Below are positions 27,874 through 37,132 of a DNA stretch of 64,000 nt, piece by piece. Under the pieces are notes generated by a model, which did not search any database, had not been told where the DNA came from, and was given only the letters and a program-made list of their open reading frames with translations. Made by a program: the position numbers and the translations under genes. Where the stretch lies: the NCBI GenBank assembly GCA_009773635.1, contig WSYC01000016.1, positions 1 through 64,000 on the forward strand, in the 5' to 3' direction. Numbering within the stretch: the first letter of the stretch is position 1; each line of letters starts with the position of its first letter. Source of the DNA: Beijerinckiaceae bacterium. GTDB lineage: Bacteria; Pseudomonadota; Alphaproteobacteria; Rhizobiales; Beijerinckiaceae.

Positions 27874-28506
27874 CTATTTTCCGCGCTCAAGCCAGAAAAT
27901 ACCCTGTTCACCGAGCAAATTCCAGAACCACCACGGCAACTGCACAGCAACTGGTTTTCCGGCTGCATTCAGAGCGTCCGCCCGGACAATCCTGGCGTTC
28001 AATTCCTCAGCCAGTGCCACGAAATCACGGATCGTGCAGAAATGGATATTTGGCGTGTTGTACCAGGTGTCCGGCAGGTTGTCCGTCACCGGCATCCGAC
28101 CCTGAAACATGAGATTCGCACGGATGCGCCAGTGGCCGAAATTCGGAAACGAAACGATCGCGTTGCGCCCGATCCGCAGCATCTGTTCGAGAACCACGCG
28201 CGGCTGCCGCGTCGCCTGCAGGGTCTGGGACAGGATCACAAAATCGAAGCAATCATCGGGGTAATCAGCAAGATCGGTGTCGGCGTCGCCCTGAATCACC
28301 GCCAACCCCTTGGCAACGCAGGCCGCAACGCCCTCGCGGGATAGCTCGATCCCCCGCGCATCGACATTCTTGTTCAGGGCCAGGTGATGCAGCAGCAGCC
28401 CATCGCCGCAGCCGACATCCAGCACCCGTGAGCCCGCGCTGACCATGCCGGCGACGAGGCGATGGTCAGACCGCATTTCCGTATTGGTGAAGGCTCCCGG
28501 TATCAT
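27874..28506 (-). CDS. metW: Methionine biosynthesis protein MetW
   Basis: 210-residue SAM-methyltransferase-fold protein ([59 protein letters not shown]). In bacteria of this kind MetW is coupled to MetX and needed for homoserine acetylation or its control. The start codon overlaps the metX stop (ATGA), so the two are translated together. Confidence 0.95.
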   Translation of the reverse strand: MIPGAFTNTEMRSDHRLVAGMVSAGSRVLDVGCGDGLLLHHLALNKNVDARGIELSREGVAACVAKGLAVIQGDADTDLADYPDDCFDFVILSQTLQATRQPRVVLEQMLRIGRNAIVSFPNFGHWRIRANLMFQGRMPVTDNLPDTWYNTPNIHFCTIRDFVALAEELNARIVRADALNAAGKPVAVQLPWWFWNLLGEQGIFWLERGK

Positions 28507-29666
28507 CGCCCCGCCTCCTTGATGCCGCGCGCCCGTGCAGCGCTGTCGAGAAACCCACGCGCTGTCGCGAAGAGGTTCGGCTCTTCGAGCAGGAAGGCGT
28601 CGTGCCCCTTGTCGGATTCGATTTCGACGAAGGAAACAGAAGCACCGGAGGCATTGAGCGCATGAACAATTTGCCGGCTATCTGATGTCGGAAATAGCCA
28701 ATCACTGGTAAAGGAAACAAGACAGAATCGTGTCTTCACACCCTTGAACGCCGCCGCCAGCGAGCCGCCATTGTCTGCCGCGAGATCGAAGTAATCCATT
28801 GCCCGCGTCAGGTAGAGATACGAGTTGGCATCGAAGCGCTCGACGAAGCTGATACCTTGATAGCGAAGGTAGGATTCGACTTGAAAATCAGCGTCAAAGG
28901 AGAATGTCGGCGCGTCCCGATCCTGAAAATTCCGCCCGAATTTTCGCTGTAACGCCGCCTCCGAGAGGTAGGTGATATGTGCGGCCATGCGGGCGACGGA
29001 AAGCCCCTTGACCGGCCGCGTTCCCTCGAGAACATAGCGCCCGCGCCGCCAGTCCGGGTCTGCCATCACCGCCTGCCGACCGACCTCGTGAAAGGCGATA
29101 TTCTGGGCTGAATGCTTTGCCGACGAAGCAATAGGCATTGCAGCGAAAACACGATCGGGAAACATCGAAGCCCACGCGAGAACCTGCATGCCGCCCATCG
29201 AGCCGCCGACAACGGCGAGCAAGGTTTCAATCCCCAGAAAATCGATCAACCGCGCCTGCGCGCGCACCATGTCACCGATCGTCAGCACCGGAAAATCAGT
29301 GCCATGGGGCTCTTCGGTCTGTGGATTGATCGAAGCCGGCCCGCTCGACCCCATACAGCCGCCGATAACGTTCGAGCAGATCACGAAGAAGCGATCAGTA
29401 TCAATCGGCTTGCCGGGCCCGACAAGGCTGAGCCACCAACCCGCCTTGCCGGTCACAGGGTGCACGTTCGCGACGTGCTGGTCCCCGGTCAGAGCGTGGC
29501 AGATGAGGATCGCGTTCGAACGCTCGGCGTTGAGCGTGCCATAGGTCTGGTAGGCGATCTGGAGCGGCGCGAGGATCGCCCCGGATTCAAGCTGGAGCGG
29601 CGCATCAGCGCCAAGCCGAAGGACCTTGGAATTGGGCTCCTCGACCTCGTTGATCCCTGCGCTCAT
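28503..29666 (-). CDS. metX: Homoserine O-acetyltransferase
   Basis: Acetylates homoserine with acetyl-CoA at the start of methionine synthesis. 387 residues from the chosen ATG, alpha/beta hydrolase fold. It has the nucleophile elbow GGSMGGMQ, catalytic Asp in [12 protein letters not shown] and His in [22 protein letters not shown]...[24 protein letters not shown] is typical. Some family members are succinyltransferases and sequence alone does not settle this. An inverted repeat overlaps a likely promoter upstream. Confidence 0.95.
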   Translation of the reverse strand: MSAGINEVEEPNSKVLRLGADAPLQLESGAILAPLQIAYQTYGTLNAERSNAILICHALTGDQHVANVHPVTGKAGWWLSLVGPGKPIDTDRFFVICSNVIGGCMGSSGPASINPQTEEPHGTDFPVLTIGDMVRAQARLIDFLGIETLLAVVGGSMGGMQVLAWASMFPDRVFAAMPIASSAKHSAQNIAFHEVGRQAVMADPDWRRGRYVLEGTRPVKGLSVARMAAHITYLSEAALQRKFGRNFQDRDAPTFSFDADFQVESYLRYQGISFVERFDANSYLYLTRAMDYFDLAADNGGSLAAAFKGVKTRFCLVSFTSDWLFPTSDSRQIVHALNASGASVSFVEIESDKGHDAFLLEEPNLFATARGFLDSAARARGIKEAGR

Positions 29667-29756
29667 TCTCGCTGCCCCGCACTTTCTTGCGCCGCAAGGT
29701 CCCACCGTCTGCGAGCGGTGACAAAAAATCCTTTATGGCGGACAAGTTTGATAAAA

Positions 29757-29789
29757 AGATTAGTCTCGTTCGCTGAAACGAACAAGTCT
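29757..29789 (-). promoter_or_regulatory. metX promoter with an inverted repeat in the spacer (operator candidate)
   Basis: On the minus strand ttgttc (-35, 29785-29780) and taatct (-10, 29762-29757) are 17 bases apart. An imperfect palindrome with 11-base arms and a 6-base centre (29762-29789) spans from -35 to -10: agtctcgttcg - ctgaaa - cgaacaagtct. This is a natural position for a repressor site. It could also fold as an RNA hairpin in either direction. No SAM-II-like riboswitch sequence is visible in the leader. The bound factor is unknown. Confidence 0.5.
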
Positions 29790-29948
29790 TTTCTCTTATT
29801 CGTCCCTCCCGCAACCCGACTTGCGACCCGCCCCTCCGGGTTCTATCACTGGCACGGGTGCTTTTGCATGCGCTTGGCCAAAGGCGTGCCTTCAAAAGCC
29901 GGACCCTGCCTTCAAGAACCGGACTCCGACACAAACCCTGTGAGCCTG

Positions 29949-30782
29949 ATGACCCAACCGCCCTCTCCTCTCGCCGGCCTTCGCACAGAAATCGACCGGA
30001 TCGACGCCGGCATTCACGCGCTGCTCGTGGAGCGTGGCGATGTTGTCGGGCGCGTCATCGAGGCCAAGCGGGCTGCAGGCGACACCGGCTCGGCGTTCCG
30101 CCCGGACCGCGAAGCCGAGTTGATGCGCAAGATCGTGCTCAAGGCCCCCGGTCGCTGGCCGGTGGATGCCCCGGAGAACATCTGGCGCGTGATCATGGCG
30201 ACCTCGACCTTCACGCAGGTTCCCTACGCCGTGCATGCGGATCTCTCCGGTGGCGACACGCCGATGCGAGAGAGCATGCGCTTTCATTTCGGCTTCACCG
30301 TACCCCTGGTTCCTGCCGAGGATTCGATGGCGGTGATTGCTGCGGTCGATGCCTCACACGGTGATCTCGGCATGTTCCGCATCGATCAATCCGCGATGCT
30401 GGGTGCCTGGTGGAAGGGGCTCGAACGCCCGACCGCGCCGAAGATCATCGCGCGTTTGCCGTTCGCCGAACGGGCGGATCATCCGGCCGGGCTTCCTGTT
30501 TTTGTCATTGCCCGCCCCCAGCGCGACGGCCTTGCGCGGGAAACCGTGCTCGCCTCGGTGCGGGCGGAGCGATGGCGGATGGGTGCTGCCGACGCCCTCG
30601 CCGCCCTCGGAGCCGAACTTGTTTCCTCCGCCGGCGATGCCAATGGCGCCAATCTTCTGGTGGCACATCCGGCAGAAATATCAACGAAGGCATTGACGGA
30701 TGCGCTGGCTGGCGCGAAATGCGCGCCATCGCGCTATATCGAGATCGGATGCCACGCCCGCCGTTTCGTCCTTCCACGATAA
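29949..30782 (+). CDS. Chorismate mutase with a C-terminal PDT-like domain
   Basis: 277-residue protein. Residues ~8-90 are an AroQ-type chorismate mutase ([31 protein letters not shown]). The rest (~185 residues) looks like a decayed prephenate dehydratase fold ([27 protein letters not shown]) without an obvious TRF catalytic motif. A GTG three codons upstream is an alternative start. It is upstream of hisC and tyrC, so it supplies prephenate for tyrosine and phenylalanine. The second domain's role is an inference. Confidence 0.75.
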   Translation: MTQPPSPLAGLRTEIDRIDAGIHALLVERGDVVGRVIEAKRAAGDTGSAFRPDREAELMRKIVLKAPGRWPVDAPENIWRVIMATSTFTQVPYAVHADLSGGDTPMRESMRFHFGFTVPLVPAEDSMAVIAAVDASHGDLGMFRIDQSAMLGAWWKGLERPTAPKIIARLPFAERADHPAGLPVFVIARPQRDGLARETVLASVRAERWRMGAADALAALGAELVSSAGDANGANLLVAHPAEISTKALTDALAGAKCAPSRYIEIGCHARRFVLPR

Positions 30783-30885
30783 GGCTCGATTTTTCCACCC
30801 GTTTCTGCCCCCGGAGGCGGTGACGTTTCTCGTTGAGGTCCGAACCGCGCCGGCGGCGATCATCCGGCAGGATGGAGTTTGTCCC

Positions 30886-31989
30886 GTGTCTCTCGCCCCG
30901 ACCCCGCGCCCCGGAATCCTCTCGATTGACGCCTATGTGCCCGGCAAGAGCAAGGCCCCGGCGGGCGTGAAGCTCTACAAGCTCTCGTCCAACGAAACCC
31001 CGCTCGGTGCAAGCCCGCATGCGATTGCAGCCTACAAGGCAGCCGCGGACACGCTCGAACTCTATCCCGACGGCACTGCAGAAAAGCTGCGCACGGCGAT
31101 TGCAGCCCGCTACGGGCTCGACCCCAACCGTATCCTGTGCGGCGCGGGTTCGGACGAGCTGCTCTCGCTGCTCGCGCATGCCTACATGGGGGCAGGCGAC
31201 GAAGGCCTCTATTCCGAGCACGGCTTTCTCGTCTACCGCATCGCGACGCTGGCGACCGGCGCAACGCCTGTTGTCGCCAAAGAGCGCAACCTGACAACGG
31301 ATGTCGACGCGATGCTTGCCGCCGTGACGCCGAAAACGCGCGTCGTTTTCCTCGCCAACCCCAACAACCCGACCGGAACCTACATTCCGTTCGAAGAGGT
31401 GAAGCGCCTGCACGCCGGCCTGCCGTCAAACGTGCTGCTGGTCCTCGACGCCGCCTACGCCGAATACGTTCGCCGCAACGATTATGCCTCCGGCATCGAA
31501 CTCGTCGCCACCAGCGAGAATGTCGTGATGACCCGGACCTTCTCGAAGATCCATGGCCTTGCGAACCTGCGCATCGGCTGGCTTTACGCCCCGGCGGCGA
31601 TCATCGACGTGCTCAACCGCATCCGTGGCCCGTTCAACATGAATGGCCCGGCGATCGCTGCCGGCACTGCCGCGATGGAAGACCGCGAGCACGAGGACAA
31701 GGCTGTCATCCACAACGCGCATTGGCTCGCGAAAGTGACGCCGGCGCTCAAGGGCCTTGGTCTTGGGGTTACGCCCTCGGTCGGCAATTTCGTGCTGATG
31801 CACTTTCCGGATGTTGCTGGCAAACGTGCGCCGGATGCGGATGCCTTCCTCACCCGGCGCGGCATCATCCTGCGGCGGATGGACGCCTATGGCCTGCCGA
31901 ATGCCCTGCGCCTCACCATCGGCAGCGAAGAAGCCAATGGCGCGGTGATCGCCGCGCTGACGGATTTTCTCGCCGGCAAGCCAGCCTGA
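30886..31989 (+). CDS. hisC: Histidinol-phosphate / aromatic aminotransferase
   Basis: PLP-dependent class I/II aminotransferase of 367 residues, the usual HisC length, from a GTG start with GGAG ten bases upstream. [50 protein letters not shown] and the PLP lysine in [15 protein letters not shown] are present. Between chorismate mutase and tyrC it probably acts as the aromatic (phenylpyruvate / hydroxyphenylpyruvate) aminotransferase; histidine synthesis is also possible. Confidence 0.93.
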   Translation: MSLAPTPRPGILSIDAYVPGKSKAPAGVKLYKLSSNETPLGASPHAIAAYKAAADTLELYPDGTAEKLRTAIAARYGLDPNRILCGAGSDELLSLLAHAYMGAGDEGLYSEHGFLVYRIATLATGATPVVAKERNLTTDVDAMLAAVTPKTRVVFLANPNNPTGTYIPFEEVKRLHAGLPSNVLLVLDAAYAEYVRRNDYASGIELVATSENVVMTRTFSKIHGLANLRIGWLYAPAAIIDVLNRIRGPFNMNGPAIAAGTAAMEDREHEDKAVIHNAHWLAKVTPALKGLGLGVTPSVGNFVLMHFPDVAGKRAPDADAFLTRRGIILRRMDAYGLPNALRLTIGSEEANGAVIAALTDFLAGKPA

Positions 31990-32002
31990 AGGGCCAAGCC
32001 GG

Positions 32003-32950
32003 ATGACACCTCCGTTTGAACGCCTCGCCATCATCGGCCTCGGGTTGATCGGCTCGTCCATCGCGCGTGCAGCCCGGAAATCCGGCGCGGCAAAAACGAT
32101 TGTCGCCATCGACCGGGACGCCCATGTGCAGGAACGGGTCACCGCGCTCGGGATAGCGGACAGCGTGACCGGCGACGTCGCAACCGGGGTCGCGGGTGCC
32201 GGTCTCGTGATCCTCTGCGTGCCGGTGATGGCGAATGCCGCGCTGGCTGCCGCCATCGCCCCGCACCTGGCACCAGGTGCAATTGTCTCGGATGTCGGCT
32301 CGGTCAAGGGCGCGGTTGTCCGCGATGTCGCCCCGCACCTGCCGACAGGGGTGCATTTCGTGCCCGCCCATCCGGTCGCCGGCACCGAGCATTCGGGGCC
32401 GGACGCGGGGTTTGCCGAACTGTTCGTCAACCGCTGGTCGATCCTCACGCCGCCTGCCGGCACCAACCCGGATGCCATCGCCCGCACGAAAGCGTTCTGG
32501 GAGGCGCTTGGCTCAAATGTCGAGGTGATGACACCGGAGCACCATGATCTCGTGCTCGCGATCACCTCCCATGTGCCGCACCTGATTGCCTACAATATCG
32601 TCGGCACGGCGGCGGACATGGAAGAGGTGACACAAGGCGAGGTCATCAAGTTCTCCGCCGGTGGTTTCCGCGATTTCACCCGCATCGCCGCCTCGGACCC
32701 GACGATGTGGCGCGACGTGTTTCTCTCCAACAAGGATGCGGTGCTCGAAATGCTCGGCCGCTTCAGCGAGGACCTGCTCGCGCTCCAGCGCATGATCCGC
32801 TGGGGCGATGGCGACGCGCTGCACGCTCTGTTCACGCGCACCCGGGCGATCCGGCGCGGCATCATCGCCTCCGGGCAGGAAACCGCCGCACCGAACTTCG
32901 GCCGGCAGGCGGACCCGCTGCCTCCTTCCGGCGATAGCAAAACGACCTAA
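32003..32950 (+). CDS. tyrC: Prephenate/arogenate dehydrogenase
   Basis: 315 residues. N-terminal Rossmann motif IIGLGLIGSSIARA, then CVPVMANAALAAAIAPHLAPGAIVSDVGSVKG, and the substrate region VPAHPVAGTEHSGPDAGFAELF. A conserved SHVPHLIAYNIVGTA helix follows. It oxidatively decarboxylates prephenate (or arogenate) with NAD(P). 13 bp after hisC, so one operon. Whether it takes prephenate, arogenate or both cannot be read here. The last 4 bp overlap the convergent DUF2125 gene. Confidence 0.94.
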   Translation: MTPPFERLAIIGLGLIGSSIARAARKSGAAKTIVAIDRDAHVQERVTALGIADSVTGDVATGVAGAGLVILCVPVMANAALAAAIAPHLAPGAIVSDVGSVKGAVVRDVAPHLPTGVHFVPAHPVAGTEHSGPDAGFAELFVNRWSILTPPAGTNPDAIARTKAFWEALGSNVEVMTPEHHDLVLAITSHVPHLIAYNIVGTAADMEEVTQGEVIKFSAGGFRDFTRIAASDPTMWRDVFLSNKDAVLEMLGRFSEDLLALQRMIRWGDGDALHALFTRTRAIRRGIIASGQETAAPNFGRQADPLPPSGDSKTT

Positions 32951-33978
32951 TAGAGCGGCGCGAGATTGGCGAGCGGGAACGGTCCGAAGCGCAGGCGGCC
33001 GTTTTCGAACACCAGCGCCACGGGCAGCCCCTGCCCGCCGCCAAGCTTGCCCAGAACCCCGCCGAGATCGAGGCCGCCGCGCCGGGCAAACCCGCTGGTG
33101 AGGGCATCGAGCCCCTTCGCACGCCCCTGAAGATTGCCTTCGAGGCGATGGAGCTCATCAAGCCCCATCACGCCGGAAAGATCGAGATTGGCTTGCCCTT
33201 TCGTCGCCTTGAGCACGACGACCCGTGCCTTGTGCCCGCCACGCCGCCATTCCTCCAGCACATCCTGGAAGCGCCGTTTCGGATCGGGGATGAACCCGGG
33301 CGCCGTCGCCTGAACTTCCATGCGGATCGGGTCTTTCGTGCCGATCAGCTGGTCGAGTGGAGCAAAGGTGAGGTCCTGCATCCGCGCGACGAGATCCGTG
33401 CCCGGCGTCTCGCCTGGCGAATGCCGCAGGTGCACCTCGAAGGACTTCGCCAGCGCCGCAATATCCCGCCTCTCGCCCTGTCCCGCACTCAGCGCAGGAT
33501 CAACGAACTCGACCGAGGCTTCCGAGATGCTTTGCAACCCGGCGCGCACGCTCGCCCGCGCACTCTTCCACGTCAGCTCGACATCGCCGGCGTCGTCGTT
33601 CTTGGCCAGGAAGGGCGGGCTGAGCACCGCGATGAAATGCCCTGGCGACAGGATGCGCGCGTGCAGCGAGAGCGCGCCGAGGCTGCCCTGATGGCGCAGC
33701 CCCTGTGCGCTCTTGAGAATGAGCTGCGGCTTGACGCAGGAAATCTCGATGCGGAACGGATAGCCGCCGACAGCGCGTTCCGGGCATACCCAGTCGCGGC
33801 CACGTTCGCCCTCGCGCGCGATGAAATTATCCGCGATCTTGCCGGCAGCATTGGCGCTGAAAAACCAGAAGCCGGTCCAGAGCGCCATGATGCCCAGGAG
33901 GATGCCAAACGGCAGGTAAAGGCCAAATCGCTTGGGGCGGGGAGTTAGCCCTTGCGGCGGCAGCATCTTTTCGGCCAT
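32947..33978 (-). CDS. DUF2125 protein
   Basis: 343-residue protein with an N-terminal transmembrane or uncleaved signal helix (FGLYLPFGILLGIMALWTGFWFFSANAAGKIADNF). A large beta-rich periplasmic region follows, with the conserved VCPERAVGGYPFRIEISCVKPQL segment. DUF2125 is an alphaproteobacterial family of unknown function. The two cysteines in that segment (VCPERA...ISCVKP) may pair. Convergent with tyrC (4-bp overlap). Confidence 0.9.
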   Translation of the reverse strand: MAEKMLPPQGLTPRPKRFGLYLPFGILLGIMALWTGFWFFSANAAGKIADNFIAREGERGRDWVCPERAVGGYPFRIEISCVKPQLILKSAQGLRHQGSLGALSLHARILSPGHFIAVLSPPFLAKNDDAGDVELTWKSARASVRAGLQSISEASVEFVDPALSAGQGERRDIAALAKSFEVHLRHSPGETPGTDLVARMQDLTFAPLDQLIGTKDPIRMEVQATAPGFIPDPKRRFQDVLEEWRRGGHKARVVVLKATKGQANLDLSGVMGLDELHRLEGNLQGRAKGLDALTSGFARRGGLDLGGVLGKLGGGQGLPVALVFENGRLRFGPFPLANLAPLY

Positions 33979-34016
33979 TGATTGATCCTGTCCTGAAAGT
34001 CACCGCCCTGCCCGAG

Positions 34017-34592
34017 ATGTCCGATACCGTGCCGATCAGTCCGCCGTCAATCTCGCCTGTCGCCGGCCTGACAGGGGATTTGTGGGTATTCGGCTACGGC
34101 TCGCTGATGTGGCGGCCCGGTTTTGCACATCAGGAGCGCCGGCCCGCACTGCTCCGGGGCGCGCATCGGGCGCTGTGCGTCTATTCCGTGCGCCATCGCG
34201 GCACGCAGGAGAAACCCGGTCTGGTGCTCGGGCTCGATCACGGCGGCTCGTGCCACGGCATCGCCTTCCGCGTCGCCGCCGCCGATGTCGCGGCCACCCA
34301 CGCCTACCTCACCGAGCGTGAGCAGATGAACCGGGTCTACAAGGAAGTGCTCCGGCCAATCGTGCTCGATACCGGGGAGCGGGTTCCAGCGCTTGCCTAC
34401 ATCGTCGACCGCCGGAACAAGCAATACGCGCGCGGGCTCGACCGCACCACCCTGCTGGCCCATATCCGGCAGGGATACGGCGAATCCGGCGCCTGCCGGG
34501 ATTATGTGCTCAACACCCTCGCCTCGCTCGCCGAACTCGGCATCGACGATCACGCCTTGTCATGGCTCAAGGCTTCGCTGCTGGCGGAATAG
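34017..34592 (+). CDS. ChaC-type gamma-glutamylcyclotransferase
   Basis: 191-residue protein with LWVFGYGSLMWRPGF (FGYGSL at 25-30), RALCVYSVRHRGTQEKPGLVLGLDHGGSC and the likely catalytic Glu in LTEREQMNRVY. These place it in the ChaC group, which cleaves glutathione to 5-oxoproline and Cys-Gly. The ribosome site is weak; a TTG 13 codons upstream is less likely. The 3' end overlaps the convergent plsC by 43 bp, unusually large. Confidence 0.9.
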   Translation: MSDTVPISPPSISPVAGLTGDLWVFGYGSLMWRPGFAHQERRPALLRGAHRALCVYSVRHRGTQEKPGLVLGLDHGGSCHGIAFRVAAADVAATHAYLTEREQMNRVYKEVLRPIVLDTGERVPALAYIVDRRNKQYARGLDRTTLLAHIRQGYGESGACRDYVLNTLASLAELGIDDHALSWLKASLLAE

Positions 34593-35308
34593 CCCGCTTC
34601 GGCCAGCAGGCGGTTGGTGTTGCTCTCGATCGTCTCCTGAACGCGTTCGAAAAAGACTTCCGGCGTTAGCCCGGCCGGGATCGGCTCCAGAAATTCCACG
34701 AGGATCGGGCGTGGGTAGTGCAGCAATGTGTTGCGTGGCCAAGCGAGGCCGGAGGTCATCGCCACCGGCACGCAGGGCACGTCGAGCTGCGCATAGAGCC
34801 GCGCCACACCGTATTTATAATCGGGCTTCGCGCCCACCTTGCGGCGCGTGCCTTCCGGGAAGATCAGGAGCTGGCGCCCTCTGCCCATCGCTGCCTTGGC
34901 GTGCGCCTGCATCTTCGCCATCGCCTGTGCGCGCTGGCCACGATCGATCGGGATCTGCTCGGCCTTGAGCAGATGCCAGCCGAACAGCGGCGTGCGCAGC
35001 AATTCGCGCTTGAGGATATAGGTCGCCTTGGGGAAAAACAGCAGCAGCGCCATCGTTTCCCAGGCGGAGTAATGCTTGGCGGCAACGAGCACCGGCCCCT
35101 TGGGGATTCGCTCCAGCCCGCGGAATTCGACCCGCGCCCCCACAATGTGCTCGTGCAGGAAGAGGCTCGTCCGCGCCCATGAGCGCGCAAACCACATCAT
35201 GACGCCCGACGGGAAAGGCCAGGCCAGCATCGCGGCCAGGAACCAGAAGGTGCAGTTGAGATAAAAGGCCACCTGAAACAGGGCCGAACGCAGAATGATC
35301 AGCGGCAC
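34550..35308 (-). CDS. plsC: 1-acyl-sn-glycerol-3-phosphate acyltransferase
   Basis: 252 residues from a GTG start with GAGG eight bases upstream. Makes phosphatidic acid. N-terminal membrane helix (FQVAFYLNCTFWFLAAMLAW), HX4E in AAKHYSAWET (H79, E84; this branch uses Glu where many have Asp) and FPEGTR (150-155). ATG codons at 35359 and 35413 would add non-conserved residues, but they would close most of the gap to ydcF. A dispersed repeat lies in that gap. Confidence 0.88.
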   Translation of the reverse strand: MPLIILRSALFQVAFYLNCTFWFLAAMLAWPFPSGVMMWFARSWARTSLFLHEHIVGARVEFRGLERIPKGPVLVAAKHYSAWETMALLLFFPKATYILKRELLRTPLFGWHLLKAEQIPIDRGQRAQAMAKMQAHAKAAMGRGRQLLIFPEGTRRKVGAKPDYKYGVARLYAQLDVPCVPVAMTSGLAWPRNTLLHYPRPILVEFLEPIPAGLTPEVFFERVQETIESNTNRLLAEAGYSASSEALSHDKA

Positions 35309-35440
35309 GTTGGTGTCCTCGTCGAAATCCCGGAAAAGGCGGCATTGATCCGCCCGCATTTCCCTGCCCCATGGCGCAACAGACGACAAGCCCAAACAGC
35401 GAAGGAAAAGCATCCTGCCGCTCTTTGGCCTCTCGCGTGT

Positions 35441-35484
35441 CGTCGACACAAAACCGGTGCCCACTTTTGTGCGACACGCTCTAT
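35441..35484. repeat. Dispersed element, AAAAGTGG...CCGG type, copy A
   Basis: 44 bases just upstream of plsC. Read on the minus strand they align without gaps to copy B at 51719-51762 (32 of 44 matches). They share atagagc...tg near the start, aaaagtgg, accgg and gtcga. It overlaps the extreme 3' end of ydcF by a few bases. Copy C is inside the nitrilase gene. Confidence 0.7.
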
Positions 35485-36119
35485 CCGCCGGAAAATCCGA
35501 GCGTATGCCGGATCGAGGCCGCCCAGTACTTGAGGAACTCGAATACGATGATCCTGAACAGCGTCGGGTCCTGCCACCAACGGTTGATCTTCGAGGCTTC
35601 CGGCACAACCGGATAGGGCTGGATCGACACGCCCGGCATGGCATATTCGAACTCCAGCATGGCCCGCGGCACATGGTAGCTCGACGTGACCAGAATGATG
35701 GAGCGGAAGCCTTGGCCTTGCGCCCAGCGCCGGGCCTCCACCGCATTGCCATAGGTGTTGCGAGCCTGATAGTCGAGGTCGACGCAGCACTCGAAAAGCC
35801 GCTCCCGACCCGGCCAGCGCCGCTTGAGCGCCTCCATCGGCGCGTGGATATTCACGCCTGAAATGACGAGGCGACGACCCTTGCCGCGTTCGAGCAAGAG
35901 CAGCGCATCATTGATCCGGTCTGCGCCGCCTGTGAGTACGACAATGCCGTCCGCTGGTGTCGGATCGCGCTGTTCGCGCTTTTCCAGCGAGCGCGCGAAC
36001 AGGATGACACCGATGAAAATGGCAACAAGCGCAAGGATGGCAACCCGGAACACAACCGCCAGAAATTCCCGGCTTGAGCCGGAAAAGAAGCGCGTTGACC
36101 GGGTGCCCTCTTCGCTCAT
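35481..36119 (-). CDS. YdcF family (DUF218) membrane protein
   Basis: 212 residues. One TM helix (VAILALVAIFIGVILFARSL), then a DUF218 domain: DGIVVLTGGADRINDALLLLERGKGRRLVISGVN, NTYGNAVEARRW, and the ILVTSSYHVPRAMLEF signature. Such proteins are linked to envelope polysaccharide or lipid-carrier metabolism but their reaction is unknown. The start overlaps the ftsX stop by 4 bp, so it is cotranscribed with ftsEX. Confidence 0.92.
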   Translation of the reverse strand: MSEEGTRSTRFFSGSSREFLAVVFRVAILALVAIFIGVILFARSLEKREQRDPTPADGIVVLTGGADRINDALLLLERGKGRRLVISGVNIHAPMEALKRRWPGRERLFECCVDLDYQARNTYGNAVEARRWAQGQGFRSIILVTSSYHVPRAMLEFEYAMPGVSIQPYPVVPEASKINRWWQDPTLFRIIVFEFLKYWAASIRHTLGFSGG

Positions 36120-37132
36120 TCGTGTCCGCTCAGCGTTCGATAGACCGTGGCGCGCGAGACAATTGCCGTCACGGCGGCAATCACCAGCCCTATCGCAAGC
36201 ACGGAGGCATATCCCGCCCCCGGCAGGCTGAAGCGCCCGAAGAGGGCCTCGACCTGCTCCGCACCGGGATTCATGGCAAAATTGGCTGAAGCCAGCGAAA
36301 TCACAAGATAGAACATGACCGCAGCCAGCCCGCCGATCAAGCCTCCCTTGAGTCCGAGGCGCAGGAAGTGCCGCTGGAATTCCCGCGCGATATAGGAATC
36401 CTCCGCCCCCACCAGATGCAGGACATCGATGATATGGGCCGTGCCGGCCATCGCGCCCCGCGTCGCGAAAGCCACGGCAAGGCCGGTCGCGACCAGTACC
36501 AGCGCGAGGATGATGATGCCGATCAGCACCAGTGAATTCGCCATGATCTTGAGCCGCCCCAGCCAGAGGCGGTGATCATCCAGCCCGGCATTGGGCACGC
36601 GCTCCGCCAGCTCGGCCTTGAGGCTCGCAAGTTCCGGGGTGCTTCCTGCCGAAAATTTCAGCACCACGAGGCGTGGCACCGGCAGCTCACCAAGGTCGAG
36701 CCCGGTGCCGAGCCAGGGCTCGAGCAGCTTCTCGCCTTCCTGCCGGTCGAACACCCTGACGACCTCGACGCCCCGGACGCGCTTGCCGAGGTCCGCCGCC
36801 ATGCGGACGTCGGCCTCGATATCGCGCCCCGCCATCGGCCGGATCTGGATCGTGACCTCGCGCGCGATCGAGCGCGACCAATCGGAGGAGGCATCCGCGA
36901 CAAGATGCACTGCCCCCGCCGTCAACCCGGCGAGGAAGGTCATGATAACGATGACCAGCACCAGCGCCCGCCCCGCGATCGAGCGTGCCGGCAGGATCGG
37001 CGACAGGGCGGAACGCGACGCCAGAAGATCGGAGGGCACGAGCCGCACAAGCGCCGCGCCGAGCATGGATACTGCCCCGCCGTCTGCCTTCGGCGCTCCC
37101 GGCGCCGGGGTCTGGTGCGCGCCCTCAGTCAT
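36116..37132 (-). CDS. ftsX: Cell division protein FtsX
   Basis: 338-residue permease-like partner of FtsE that controls cell-wall hydrolases at the division site. Four TM helices: one N-terminal (ALVLVIVIMTFLAGLTAGAVHLV) and three near the C-terminus (LVLIGIIILALVLVATGLAVAF; GLIGGLAAVMFYLVISLA; ASVLAIGLVIAAVTAIVS), with a periplasmic loop between. The start overlaps the end of ftsE by 8 bp. Confidence 0.93.
   Translation of the reverse strand: MTEGAHQTPAPGAPKADGGAVSMLGAALVRLVPSDLLASRSALSPILPARSIAGRALVLVIVIMTFLAGLTAGAVHLVADASSDWSRSIAREVTIQIRPMAGRDIEADVRMAADLGKRVRGVEVVRVFDRQEGEKLLEPWLGTGLDLGELPVPRLVVLKFSAGSTPELASLKAELAERVPNAGLDDHRLWLGRLKIMANSLVLIGIIILALVLVATGLAVAFATRGAMAGTAHIIDVLHLVGAEDSYIAREFQRHFLRLGLKGGLIGGLAAVMFYLVISLASANFAMNPGAEQVEALFGRFSLPGAGYASVLAIGLVIAAVTAIVSRATVYRTLSGHE

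Noticed and set aside
29667-29948. SAM-II riboswitch upstream of metX
   Set aside because: I looked for the SAM-II pseudoknot pattern in the leader and did not find it; an inverted repeat at the promoter is the visible feature. A covariance-model search would be decisive.
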